Of a stretch of DNA of 64,000 nt, positions 44,766-53,221 are shown in pieces (the first letter of the stretch is position 1; every line of letters starts with the position of its first letter). The DNA is from CAVRGQ01 sp963720785 (GTDB lineage Bacteria; Actinomycetota; Acidimicrobiia; IMCC26256; DASPTH01): positions 248,001 to 312,000 of the forward strand of contig CAVRGQ010000003.1 of assembly GCA_963720785.1 (NCBI GenBank), written 5' to 3'. Both the position numbers and the translations under genes were made by a program. The notes below the pieces were generated by a model. That model was not told where the DNA came from. It worked only from the letters and a program-made list of their open reading frames with translations, and made no database searches.

Positions 44766-45951
44766 TCACCAGGTGCGGCGGAACTGGATCGCCTCCCGGC
44801 GGGCCCGCAGCCGTTCCGCCCGCGCCTCCGGCGTCACCACCGGGGTGTCGGCCGGGAGGTGGCTGCGGATCTCCGAGAAAGGCACGAGCTGGATCGTCGG
44901 ATCGGGGTACGAATCCGCGTGGTTCCAGCGCATCTGGATGATCCCCCACGGGTAGTCGCCCTTGTCGAGCCAGTTCGGCACGCCCGGGTCGAGCCGGGAG
45001 ATGACCGCGCGGAACTTCCCGTCGCGGTCGATGTGGGCCTGGAAGTCGTTGAGGCTCGACTGCCGGTTCACCCAGTCGATGGTGGCGAAGCGGTCGTCGG
45101 CCACCAACGCCTGCCAGTAGCGCACGTTGCCCGGGATCTCCGTCTCCAGGATCAGCGCCTGGTCGTCGTCGATCTCGTGGATGCCGTCGTAGTACGCCTG
45201 CTTGGGCAGACCGCCCATGGCGTCGATCTTGCCCGAGCGCAGGAACGTGTTCACCCCGTGGTGCTCGCGGTACCAGCGCACCAGCGCCATGTCGAAGCCG
45301 ATCATGCCGATGATCCACTCGGCGAGGTCGGAGAAGCGCCGGGCGATCTCCTCCGGCGTCATGTCGTCGCCGCCGTCGTCGACGCGCGAGATCGCCACGC
45401 GCGCGTCCTGCTCGTTGCGCCAGTCGCACGAGCACTTGCGCATCAGCAACCGCTTGGTGGTGGGCGCGAGCTGCCACCAGTCACCGGTGTGACCCGCCGG
45501 TCGCTCGGCACTGAGGATCACGTCGAACCAGCCCTCGTCGTCGATACGCGACCTCGTCGAGGTCGTGGGTTGCCGGCACCGTGCCGCCCGACGACATGTC
45601 GCCCGGGCTCATCATGTCGAAGCCCTGCTGGGTGATCTCGACGAAGCGCGTGGTGCCGCGGAAGCCGGTGATCCGGTAGATGCCGTCGGTGTCGACCTCG
45701 CAGGTGGAGTACACGTAGTCGGGATCGGGGCCACCCTGGTTGTACGCGTAGTTCCACAGCGGCATGAACACCGGCCGTTTCGCATCGGTGTAGACCCGAC
45801 AGAGGTAACCCTCCGACAGGATCGACAGCGCCAGCTTGTTCATGTCCTGCAGCTCGGCCTCGGTCGCGCCATCGGGGCGCCAGGTCTCCATGAGCTTGTC
45901 GACCACGCCTTCGAGGGCGCGCATTTGCTCGGCCCAGGTGGGGAGTGCCAT
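44766..45951 (-). CDS. DUF1214-type protein (frameshifted)
   Basis: A protein of about 395 residues. YRITGFRGTTRFVEI, GDWWQLAPTTKRLLMRKCSCDW and the C-terminal WLDKGDYPWGIIQMRW correspond to segments of the DUF1214 protein at 61676-62767. The ATG at 45951 has AGGAG upstream. The frame changes near 45543 (DEVAY then DDEGWFDVILSAERP), giving one extra base. It follows the sulfotransferase by 14 bases in the same operon. Function is unknown; the repeated pairing with a sulfotransferase is the best clue. Confidence 0.7.
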
Positions 45952-45965
45952 CGCATGTCTCCTGT

Positions 45966-47123
45966 TCAGACGTCGACTTCGAGCTCGACGTCGAAGTGGT
46001 CGGTGTAGAAGCGGTAGTCGTCGCGCAACTGCGCGGCGCTGAGGCCGAACTGCTCCGGCGTGTACTTGTGGCCGCCGTGCTTCTCGCTGCCGTTGGCGGC
46101 CTGCCAGGTGCGCAGGGTCTCCTCGGCGTCGCCAGTGAGCTCGTAGCCGAGCCAGTCGTAGACGCGCCGGACGACGGTCATCGGGTCGCGCACGAGCTCA
46201 CGGTGGTACACGTCGAGGAACCGGTCCTCGCCGATGCGGTCCCGTGCCTCGATCGCGTGCTCCACCCCCGTGCGCAGGTGATGCGACACCTCACGCCCGC
46301 ACCGGTGGAGGTCGAAGGGTTGCTCCGACTTCGGGAAGATCGTCGACACGATGCTCGCCCACGACGGCACCGACTTCACCGGATCGCGGTGCGTCATCAC
46401 GAACCTGGCGTCGGGATAGACCGACAGCAGGGCTTCCAGGTGGAAGTTGTGGTGCGGCGCCTTGTACAGCCACAGGTCGGGCGGCCGTTGCGACTGCAGC
46501 ACCTTCACGGTGCGGCGTTGGTACGCGAAGCCGTCGGTCATGTCGCCGCAGCGCCACCAGTCGTGGTAGCCGTACACGGGCAGGGTGAACTGCTGCCCCT
46601 GGAACGACAGCCCGAGGGTCTCGCCGTCCTCCATGGTGGCGTCGACCTCGTAGATGTGCATCGCGTGCAACTCGGCCGGGAGGTTGGCGTTCTCCTCGAT
46701 GAGCGCCTGCCGACGCCAGTCGGTGTCCTCCTGGCCGAGCACCGGGGGCGGCACCGGGTGCTTCTGCTCCCAGCCCCGCAACGACCGGAACTGCGGGTCG
46801 AGTGAGAGCATGTTGGCGAGCGCGGTGGTGCCGGTGCGCGGCAGGCCGTTGATGTCGATCGGGCCGCGCACGGGGAGGTCGTCGATCTCCGGATGCTGCG
46901 CGTACCACTCCTCGACCCGGAGCCGGTTCGTGAGCCGGCGGCGGATGTCGCCGACCACGAGGGGGTCGGTCGACGGATCGAGGCCGGCGTCGCGCCGGAG
47001 GCTCTCGAGGAACACCTCGAGGCCGGTGCGGAAGTCGCCGGGCCCGAAGTCGTCGAGTCCCGTCTCGGCGACGACCTCGGCGATCAACGCTTCCGCATCG
47101 GGGTAACGATCGGTCGTCCCCAT
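45966..47123 (-). CDS. sulfotransferase-family protein
   Basis: A 385-residue PAPS-dependent sulfotransferase-like protein. The 5'-phosphosulfate loop is DINGLPRTGTTALANML and the 3'-phosphate site MTHRDPVKSVPSWAS. The N-terminal 90 residues form a helical domain shared with the paralogue at 60417-61679. The C-terminal KHGGHKYTPEQFGLS is a family trait. Sulfotransferases move a sulfuryl group to hydroxyls of lipids, sterols or glycans. It sits between the epimerase (upstream, 6 bases) and the DUF1214 gene (downstream). Confidence 0.85.
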   Translation of the reverse strand: MGTTDRYPDAEALIAEVVAETGLDDFGPGDFRTGLEVFLESLRRDAGLDPSTDPLVVGDIRRRLTNRLRVEEWYAQHPEIDDLPVRGPIDINGLPRTGTTALANMLSLDPQFRSLRGWEQKHPVPPPVLGQEDTDWRRQALIEENANLPAELHAMHIYEVDATMEDGETLGLSFQGQQFTLPVYGYHDWWRCGDMTDGFAYQRRTVKVLQSQRPPDLWLYKAPHHNFHLEALLSVYPDARFVMTHRDPVKSVPSWASIVSTIFPKSEQPFDLHRCGREVSHHLRTGVEHAIEARDRIGEDRFLDVYHRELVRDPMTVVRRVYDWLGYELTGDAEETLRTWQAANGSEKHGGHKYTPEQFGLSAAQLRDDYRFYTDHFDVELEVDV

Positions 47124-47129
47124 CTCAGC

Positions 47130-48074
47130 TCACCCGCCTTCGCCGGCGCCGGCCGCCGGCGGCCGGACGCGGTCCGGGTAGTACTGCTGCGCCATCGCGC
47201 GGTAGCCGTCGCGCCAGTCGACGGTGCACGGCCCGGTGACGGATCGACGGCGCGTGTGGTCGCCTACCGAACCCACCGACGCGCCGGGGATGGGTTGCAC
47301 GTCGACGGTGGCCTCCACTCCGAGCAGCTCGGCGAAGTACTGCGTCCACTGCTGCACGCTGACCGGCACGTCGCCGCCCCAGTTGGTGATGAACGCCGGC
47401 GTGCTCGCCCGGTCGAGCAGGGCTTCGAGCTGCACGGCGATGTCGTCGTCGTGGATCGGGCTGTACGGCATCGGGTCGGAGCGGGTCACGACCGGCTGCC
47501 CGGCGGCGACGGCGTCGAGGTGCCACTTGGCGAGCCCGCCCATCTCGCCGTAGGCCGCGCACATGCGGGCGATGACCGTGGGCAGGCCGAACGAGCGGGC
47601 GCAGTAGCGCGCCACCGCCTCTTCGGCGATCTTCGAGATCGAGTACGTGTGCGCGGGAGGCGCCATCGCGTCCCCGAGGGGATCGTCCTCGGTGAAGGCG
47701 TGCCACGGGTCTGGGTTCGGCTTGTAGGTGGTGACGGTCGACATCACCAGCGCCGCCTTGGCCTTCCGGCAGTGCTCCAGCAGGAGCCCCGTTCCCTCGG
47801 CGTTCACCCGCAGCGCCCGGTCGTAGTCGGACTCGCTGAAGTCGGCGGCGATGTGGAGGAGGTAGGTGAAGTCGGTGGGCAGGTCCCCGAACTCGCCGGT
47901 CGAGTAGTCCATCTGCCGGGTGGTGATCCCGAACGACTCGATCCGCTCGCGCGCGCCGGCCTCGCTGAACCGCGCGATCCCCCACACTTCGTTGTCGGCG
48001 GCGAGCGTGCGCGCCAGCGGCTGCGCGATCCGCCCCGCCGGACCCGTGACGAGGATCTTCTCGCCACTCAGCAT
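47130..48074 (-). CDS. NAD-dependent epimerase/dehydratase (extended SDR)
   Basis: A 314-residue extended short-chain dehydrogenase. ILVTGPAGRIAQPLARTL is the NAD-binding start (with the variant TGPAGRIA), STVTTYKPN contains the catalytic serine/threonine region, and YSISK is the YxxxK pair. It heads a three-gene operon with the sulfotransferase and DUF1214 gene. AAGGGGAG precedes the ATG. Could act on a sugar nucleotide or on a 3-beta-hydroxysteroid; the neighbours favour a small lipid alcohol but this is inference. Confidence 0.84.
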   Translation of the reverse strand: MLSGEKILVTGPAGRIAQPLARTLAADNEVWGIARFSEAGARERIESFGITTRQMDYSTGEFGDLPTDFTYLLHIAADFSESDYDRALRVNAEGTGLLLEHCRKAKAALVMSTVTTYKPNPDPWHAFTEDDPLGDAMAPPAHTYSISKIAEEAVARYCARSFGLPTVIARMCAAYGEMGGLAKWHLDAVAAGQPVVTRSDPMPYSPIHDDDIAVQLEALLDRASTPAFITNWGGDVPVSVQQWTQYFAELLGVEATVDVQPIPGASVGSVGDHTRRRSVTGPCTVDWRDGYRAMAQQYYPDRVRPPAAGAGEGG

Positions 48075-48148
48075 TGTGCACTCCCCTTCGAGCCGTCGTG
48101 TCGCTGACCGGCGGAGCTTCGCACAGGTTCACGGGCGCGTGGTAGCCA

Positions 48149-49057
48149 ATGACCGTGCAGCATCCCGACACCGACCACACCAGGCTGGACCTGGCGATCG
48201 AGGCGTCGCTCGACAGCCTCCTCACCGCACTCACCCTCGAACCCCTGGGCGACGACCGCTTCCGGGCCACCAGCGAGCGGGGCCGCTTCGACCGGCTCTT
48301 CGGTGGCCAGCAGCTCGGGCAGGCCGTCATCGCCGCGAGCGCGACGGTGGAGGGCAAGGACCCGCACTCGTTGCACGCCTACTTCGTCGAGGGCGGAACT
48401 CCCGAGGAACCGATCGACCTGGTGGTCGAGCGGGTGCGCGACGGGCGCTCCATGTCGACCCGGCGGGTCACGCTCCTGCAGGGGCCGCGCACGCTGCTCA
48501 CCGCGATCGCCTCGTTCCACGCCAACCCGGTGTCGCCCGAGATGCCGAGCAGCCTTCCCGACGCTCCCCGGCCCGACGAGCTGCCGCGCTTGCAGGAGTG
48601 GGTGCCCGAGATGCCCGAGGACCGCCGGTCGTTCGGCATGACCTGGGTCGACGTGCCGCCGCCGCTCGACATGCGCATCGGGGAGCCGCCCACGTTCCTC
48701 GGCGGCGCCCAGGCCCTCGGCGACCGTCCGCACTGGATGCGGGTCCCCCGCCCCGTCGGCGACGATCCCGCGCTGCACGCCGCCCTCCTCGCGTACGCGA
48801 GCGACTACTTCCTGCTCGACATGGTGTTCCGCACCCATCCGGAGGAGATCGAGCACGGGAGCTGGTCCGGGTCGAGCCTCGACCACTCGGTCTGGTTCCA
48901 CCGTCCCGTGCGCTTCGACGAATGGCACCTGCACAATCAGCGCACCCTCGGCATCGTCGGCCACCGCGGCCTGGTGCAGGGCACCCTCCACGACGAGCAG
49001 GGCCGCCTCGTGGCCACGGTCATGCAGGAAGTGTTGGCCCGACCGGCCTCCCGCTGA
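48149..49057 (+). CDS. tesB: acyl-CoA thioesterase II
   Basis: A 302-residue double-hotdog thioesterase that hydrolyses acyl-CoA to the acid and CoA. The N-terminal hotdog contains DRLFGGQQLGQAVIAA and HAYFVEGG, and the C-terminal one YASDYFLLD with LDHSVWFHRP, where the conserved Asp and Ser/His region of TesB lies. The final Gln site resides in GLVQGTLHDEQGRLVAT. Length equals E. coli TesB. The stop codon begins a degenerate tandem repeat. Confidence 0.9.
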   Translation: MTVQHPDTDHTRLDLAIEASLDSLLTALTLEPLGDDRFRATSERGRFDRLFGGQQLGQAVIAASATVEGKDPHSLHAYFVEGGTPEEPIDLVVERVRDGRSMSTRRVTLLQGPRTLLTAIASFHANPVSPEMPSSLPDAPRPDELPRLQEWVPEMPEDRRSFGMTWVDVPPPLDMRIGEPPTFLGGAQALGDRPHWMRVPRPVGDDPALHAALLAYASDYFLLDMVFRTHPEEIEHGSWSGSSLDHSVWFHRPVRFDEWHLHNQRTLGIVGHRGLVQGTLHDEQGRLVATVMQEVLARPASR

Positions 49058-49116
49058 TTCAGGCCAGCTGATTCGGCCAGCTGATCGGCCAGCTGATTCC
49101 GGCCAGCTGATTCCGG
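49053..49116 (+). repeat. degenerate tandem repeat, five copies of a 12-14 bp unit
   Basis: Five successive units of the form GCTGATTCCGGCCA (12, 13 or 14 bases; the last one truncated) fill the space between the thioesterase stop and the next gene. The first unit contains the stop codon itself and the last touches the -10 box of the VOC gene. Copy-number change would alter the spacing upstream of that gene's promoter. Confidence 0.85.
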
Positions 49117-49122
49117 TACGGT
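49117..49122 (+). promoter_or_regulatory. -10 box TACGGT for leaderless VOC transcript
   Basis: TACGGT lies 7 nt before the ATG at 49130, directly after the tandem repeat. Confidence 0.45.
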
Positions 49123-49129
49123 GCCGCGC

Positions 49130-49684
49130 ATGAGCTGGCACCCGCACCCCCTTTACGAGCAGGACTGGCCCGAGGGCGAGTACCGCTTCTTCCAACTCGG
49201 CTTCGTCGTCGACGACATCCCCACCGCCGCGGCGCGCTGGGCGAACGTGTTCGGCGTGGGCCCGTTCACGGTCCTGCCGGCCATGGAGGTCGCGTGCACC
49301 TACCGAGGTGTCGACAGCGGCGTGAACATGCAGGTCGCCGCCGCGCAGCTCGGCCCGGTGCAGATCGAGCTCATCCAGCAGCACTGCGACCGGCCCAGCG
49401 TCTTCCGCGACGTGTTCGCCGCGCACGAAAGCGGGTTCCACCAGATCTGCACCGTCACGCACGACTACGACGGCAAGGTCGCCCATCTGCGCGGGCTCGG
49501 CTACGAGCTCGCCTCGGAGATCACCGACCCGCAGCGCGTCGCCTACGTCGACACCTTCGCTGACTTCGGCTTCTACACCGAGATCGTCGACGCCGACCCG
49601 GGCTTCCTCACCGTGCTGGGCAAGGCGTCCGCCAAGGCCGCCACCTGGGACGGTCAGCGCCCGGTGCGCGTCATCGGCGGCTAG
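49130..49684 (+). CDS. VOC-superfamily protein
   Basis: A 184-residue VOC-fold protein. The first module starts FFQLGFVVDDIPTAAARWAN and the second HESGFHQICTVTHDYDGKVA; the end DFGFYTEIVDADPGF carries the glutamate position. It resembles methylmalonyl-CoA-epimerase-like or glyoxalase-like VOC proteins, yet the strict metal ligand set (His, Gln/His, Glu) cannot be confirmed by eye. It converges on the third substrate-binding-protein gene 7 bases away. Confidence 0.75.
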   Translation: MSWHPHPLYEQDWPEGEYRFFQLGFVVDDIPTAAARWANVFGVGPFTVLPAMEVACTYRGVDSGVNMQVAAAQLGPVQIELIQQHCDRPSVFRDVFAAHESGFHQICTVTHDYDGKVAHLRGLGYELASEITDPQRVAYVDTFADFGFYTEIVDADPGFLTVLGKASAKAATWDGQRPVRVIGG

Positions 49685-49691
49685 GTCCGCC

Positions 49692-50941
49692 CTACTTGGG
49701 TGAGGGCACGGGGTAGCGCAGCGCCGAGCAGCCGTACGGCACCTCGGTCTTCCACTGGGTGCCGTCGCTCACGAAGATGGAGCCGCACGTCTGCACGCTG
49801 CTCACGGTGGAGTCGGGATATTTCGTGGGCCCTGCCACGCCGTCGAGCTTCCAGGTCTGGCGTGCGGCGGCCTTCTGCACGTTCGCCGGCGTGATGTTCG
49901 CCTTGCCCTTCTTGGCGACGGTCTTCAGCGCCTGGATGAACATGTCGGTCGACGTGTACCCGGCGATCGTTCCCGAGTCGACCTTGTCGCCGCTCCCCGG
50001 TTCGAACGCGTCGAGGTCGGTCTTCATGCGGTCCATCCCCGGGCTCGAGTCGATCGGGTTGCCGAACGACGTCTGCACCGCGCTCCCCTCCATCGCCTTG
50101 ACGAGGAGATTCGAGTACAGGGAGCTCACGTAGATGCCCGGGTAGTTGTTCGCCTGCACGTTCGCGTACAGAGGGATGCAGTCGGTCGCGAGCGCGCACA
50201 CGATCACGTCGGGCGCCTTTCCGCCGTCGGCGGTGAGTGCGGCCTGGGCGTAGGGCGTGTAGTCGGAGATCGGCGGGTTGGGCATCTGGTTGAAGGTGCC
50301 GACGACCTCGAGGCCGGCCTTCGGGTAGTAGATCTTCGCGAGGCGCATCGAGCTGCGGCTCGACACGCTGTCGTTGCCGACGATCGCGACGGTCGGGTGC
50401 TCCTTGCCCGTCTTCGCGTGGGCGTAGGTGTAGAGGTTGCGCCCGCCGGCGCCGATGAACGCCGGGTCCACCGGCACGATGCAGCCGCTGTAGCCGAAAC
50501 CCCACAACTGGGTGCTCGGGTCGTGGCTGCAGTACGAGTTGTCGAACGCCCACCCGAAGTACGGCACCTGCTGCTGCTTGAAGTAGTCGGCGGGGTTGAA
50601 CTGCGAGACGTCGCCGACGATCGCGAACACCTGCTGCTGGGCCACCAGGCGGCGGCCCTCGGTGAGCACGGTCGCGGGGTCCTGCTTGTCGTCGGCGAAC
50701 TCGACGTAGTCGATCTTCACGCCCTTGATCTCGTTGGCGTCGTTGAACCGCTTGATACCGCGCGGGCGCCGGTCTCCGACGTGGGCAATTGCGACTTGAT
50801 GCCGAAGCCGGCGACCTTGACAGTGGTGCCGTCGAACCCGCGCACCGCGGGTGCGGCCGACGACGAGACGACGCTCGCGATCGACAACGAGGACACCGCG
50901 ACCACCGTCGCGATCGCGAGCCAACCGGCCTTGCTGCGCAC
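49692..50941 (-). CDS. ABC-type substrate-binding protein, third paralogue (frameshifted)
   Basis: A protein of about 415 residues of the same Leu/Ile/Val-binding-like family as the two at 41.9-44.6 kb, but more distant. The signal peptide (residues 1-32, core AIATVVAVSSLSIASVV) ends SSSAAPA with no lipobox. RGFDGTTVKVAGFGIKSQL opens the mature part; near 50763 the frame moves to GIKRFNDANEIKGVKIDYVE, so one base is inserted or two deleted. Cysteine pairs are conserved (NSYCSHD, YSGCIVP, ALATDCIPL). GTG start with GGGGG upstream. No transport partners adjoin. Confidence 0.83.
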
Positions 50942-51043
50942 GACTACCCCCTTTGACGCACGCGCCCCCCGACGCGGCGTTGGTGGGAGTCTTTCAGGAA
51001 TCGCGGAGCAATGTGCGTCGCACCGTGCGATCGGCGTTCGATC

Positions 51044-51049
51044 TACAGT
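51044..51049 (+). promoter_or_regulatory. -10 box TACAGT for leaderless selenoprotein transcript
   Basis: TACAGT lies 7 nt before the ATG at 51057 and no RBS is visible, so the SelW-like mRNA probably begins at its start codon. Confidence 0.45.
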
Positions 51050-51056
51050 TGTGCGC

Positions 51057-51326
51057 ATGGAGCGCCACCGGATCCGCATCACCTACTGCGTGCCCTGAGA
51101 CTATTCCGACCGCGCGGTCCGCGCGGCTGAGGATCTCCTGCACGACTACCAGCACGTGATCGAGTCGCTCACCCTCGTCACGGGCAGCAGCGGCGTGTTC
51201 GACGTCGAGGTCGACGGCGCGCTGCTCTACTCCAAGAAGGCCACCGGTCGTCACGCGGAGCCCGGCGAAGTGCTCCGGCTGTTCCGCGAACGCATCGTCC
51301 CGAACGTCGGCGTCTACGAACGGTGA
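51057..51326 (+). CDS. SelW/Rdx-like selenoprotein with in-frame TGA (selenocysteine)
   Basis: A 90-codon gene interrupted by an in-frame TGA at 51096-51098. Read through as selenocysteine (U) it gives an 89-residue Rdx (SelT/SelW/SelH) thioredoxin-fold protein. ITYCVPUDYSDRA matches the family's YCxxC/U redox motif with U14 exactly at the second cysteine. The rest follows the family: SSGVFDVEVDG, then LLYSKKATGRHAEPGEVL. After the TGA the reading frame stays open to 51324. A GC-only hairpin with a GUC loop begins 12 nt after the TGA. The role in bacteria is probably thiol/selenol redox chemistry. Standard gene finders would miss it. No sel genes are in the window. Confidence 0.85.
51110..51126 (+). 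promoter_or_regulatory. candidate bacterial SECIS hairpin
   Basis: CCGCGCG, loop GTC, CGCGCGG: a perfect 7-bp stem inside the coding region. The loop starts 18 nt after the TGA and its first base is G; both agree with the published bacterial SECIS pattern (loop 16-37 nt downstream, G at loop position 1 or 2). GC-rich Arg/Ala codons could produce such a stem by chance, so this supports but does not prove recoding. Confidence 0.6.
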
Positions 51327-51330
51327 CGCC

Positions 51331-52452
51331 TCAGTCGGCGTGTGGGTCGTTGAGCTCGTAGAGCGTCGACGCGCGACCGACGAGCAACGGATCCACCAAT
51401 CCGATCTTCTCGACGTCCTTGTCGGTATAGGCGAGGCTGTGCAGCACGAAGCGGATCGCGTTCAGACGGGCGCGTTTCTTGCAGTCGGACTTGATGACCG
51501 TCCAGGGCGCCTCGCTGGTGTCGGTCGCGAGGAACATCGCGTTCTTCGCCTCCGTGTAGTCGTCCCACTTGCCGAGGGACGCGAGGTCGACGGGTGACAG
51601 CTTCCACTGCTTCAGCGGGTGGCGCTCCCGCTCCATGAACCGACGCCGCTGCTCCTCTCGGCTCACCGAGAACCAGAACTTGATGAGGTGCACGCCGCTG
51701 CGCACGAGGTGGCGTTCGAAGTCGGGGGCGGCCCGGAGGAATTCGGCGACGTCCTCGTCGGAGCAGAAGCCCATCACGCGTTCGACCCCGGCGCGGTTGT
51801 ACCAGGACCGGTCGAAGAGCACGATCTCCCCGCTCGTGGGCAGGTGCTGCACGTAGCGCTGGAAGTACCACTGCCCCTGTTCTTCGGGCGTGGGCTTCTC
51901 GAGCGCGACGACGCGCGCTCCACGTGGGTTGAGGTGCTCCATGAACCGCTTGATCGTGCCGCCCTTGCCCGCCGCGTCACGGCCCTCGAAGAGGATCACG
52001 ACGCGCTGGCCGGTGTCCTTGACCCAGGCCTGGAGCTTCAGCAGCTCGACCTGCAGGTGGTACTTCTCGCGCTCGTACTCCTTACGTGACATCAGGTTGG
52101 CGTAGGGGTAGATGCCGCTGCGCCAGTGTTCGACCAACTCGTCCTCGACGCGCATCGGCGGTTCGCCGTACTGCACCTCGTCGCGGGTGAGCACCACCTC
52201 GCGCAGGCCGCGCAGCTCGTCGGGCGAGGCGCCCTCCACGATCGCGTTCAGCCACTGCGCGACGGCGACGCGGTCGTGGGGCTTCGACGTCTCGAGCACG
52301 TCGCGCACCACGCTCACCAGCGTGTCGAGGGCACCCTCGGTCGCACCGTCGACCACGTAGCGCTCGATCCCCGCCTCGGTGAGGTCGGGGGCGCGGTCGC
52401 CGGCCGAGACCGGCCGGGGCTCGGGGGGACGAGGGTGCTTGTCCTTGGTCAT
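51331..52452 (-). CDS. ppk2: polyphosphate kinase 2 family protein
   Basis: A 373-residue PPK2, which transfers phosphate between polyphosphate and nucleotides. The Walker A loop is FEGRDAAGKGGTIKR and the Walker B/lid region IVLFDRSWYNRAGVERVMGF, both hallmark PPK2 motifs. An N-terminal extension of about 90 residues precedes the core (which begins near YEREKYHLQVELLKLQ). The ATG at 52452 follows GGGGG. It faces the selenoprotein gene tail to tail with 4 bases between. Whether it makes ATP/GTP or AMP-to-ADP products cannot be read. Confidence 0.92.
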   Translation of the reverse strand: MTKDKHPRPPEPRPVSAGDRAPDLTEAGIERYVVDGATEGALDTLVSVVRDVLETSKPHDRVAVAQWLNAIVEGASPDELRGLREVVLTRDEVQYGEPPMRVEDELVEHWRSGIYPYANLMSRKEYEREKYHLQVELLKLQAWVKDTGQRVVILFEGRDAAGKGGTIKRFMEHLNPRGARVVALEKPTPEEQGQWYFQRYVQHLPTSGEIVLFDRSWYNRAGVERVMGFCSDEDVAEFLRAAPDFERHLVRSGVHLIKFWFSVSREEQRRRFMERERHPLKQWKLSPVDLASLGKWDDYTEAKNAMFLATDTSEAPWTVIKSDCKKRARLNAIRFVLHSLAYTDKDVEKIGLVDPLLVGRASTLYELNDPHAD

Positions 52453-52481
52453 GCCCCCATGGTGCTTCGCCGGCGGCCCGG

Positions 52482-53218
52482 TCAGCGCAACCAGCCGCGT
52501 CGGCCGAGCTCCGGGTGGAGCAGGTCGTCGCTCCACAGCAGCTGCCCGTTCACCACGTGCGGGTCGACGAGTGCGGCGAGCAGCGTCGCCTCGGCGAACT
52601 CCTCGGGGCTCGCCCAGTCGGTCTCCCCGGCGACGGCGACGAGGGTGCCCGGCGTGATCACCGGTTCGAACCCGGCCTGGGAGCTGATGTTGACGATCGC
52701 CCCGCTCCCCCGCGCCACCATGGCGGGCAGGACGAGCTGCACGAGGCGGTAGCTCGCGAAGGTGCCGATCTCGAAGTGGCGCCGGAAGCCGGCCAACGGG
52801 AAGGCAAGGAACGATCCCGGTGGTAGGTCGGCGCCGCCCGCGGGGCGCGCCACACGCGGTGCCGTGCGGCCGGAACGCTCCTCGCCGTCGGGTTGCGGCG
52901 GTCGGCCGGGGATGGTGAGCGCCGCGTTGTTCACCAGGATGTCGACGGCACCGAGTGCGTCGTGCACCCGGTCGACCACCGAATCGACCTGCGCGGGATC
53001 GCCGAGGCCGGCGGGTACCGCGACGGCGCGTCCACCGGCGGATTCGATCGACGCGACCGTCTCGTGGATCGTGCGGGCATGCGCGCGTCCCACTGCTGCT
53101 CGGTGCGCGCGACCACCGCGACGGCCGCGCCCTCCGCGGCGAACAACTCGGCGATCGCCTTGCCGAGCCGCCGGCTCGCGCCGGTCACGATCGCGACCTT
53201 GCCGTCGAGTCTGCCCAT
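52482..53218 (-). CDS. SDR-like protein lacking YxxxK (frameshifted)
   Basis: An SDR-related gene of about 245 codons. It has TGASRRLG, VDILVNNAALTIPG and VNISSQAG, but the segment that should contain YxxxK is absent: GFEPVITPGTLVAVAGE follows immediately, about 35 residues short. A proline-rich insertion (RPPQPDGEERSGRTAPR) also looks unusual. The frame shifts near 53082 between DARM and ARTIHETVASIESAGG. It follows the next SDR by 3 bases in the same operon. Probably catalytically dead or damaged; a true deletion cannot be told from lost sequence. Confidence 0.65.
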
Positions 53219-53221
53219 GAG

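Noticed and set aside
49053..49116. CRISPR-like or attachment-site repeat
   Set aside because: Units are 12-14 bases, directly abutting with no spacers, and no cas or integrase gene is present.
51096..51098. TGA in the SelW-like gene as a premature stop, pseudogene or sequencing error
   Set aside because: The frame is open on both sides, protein conservation continues to a natural stop, and the TGA replaces precisely the redox cysteine. Errors in this assembly are indels, not substitutions. Selenocysteine is the better reading.
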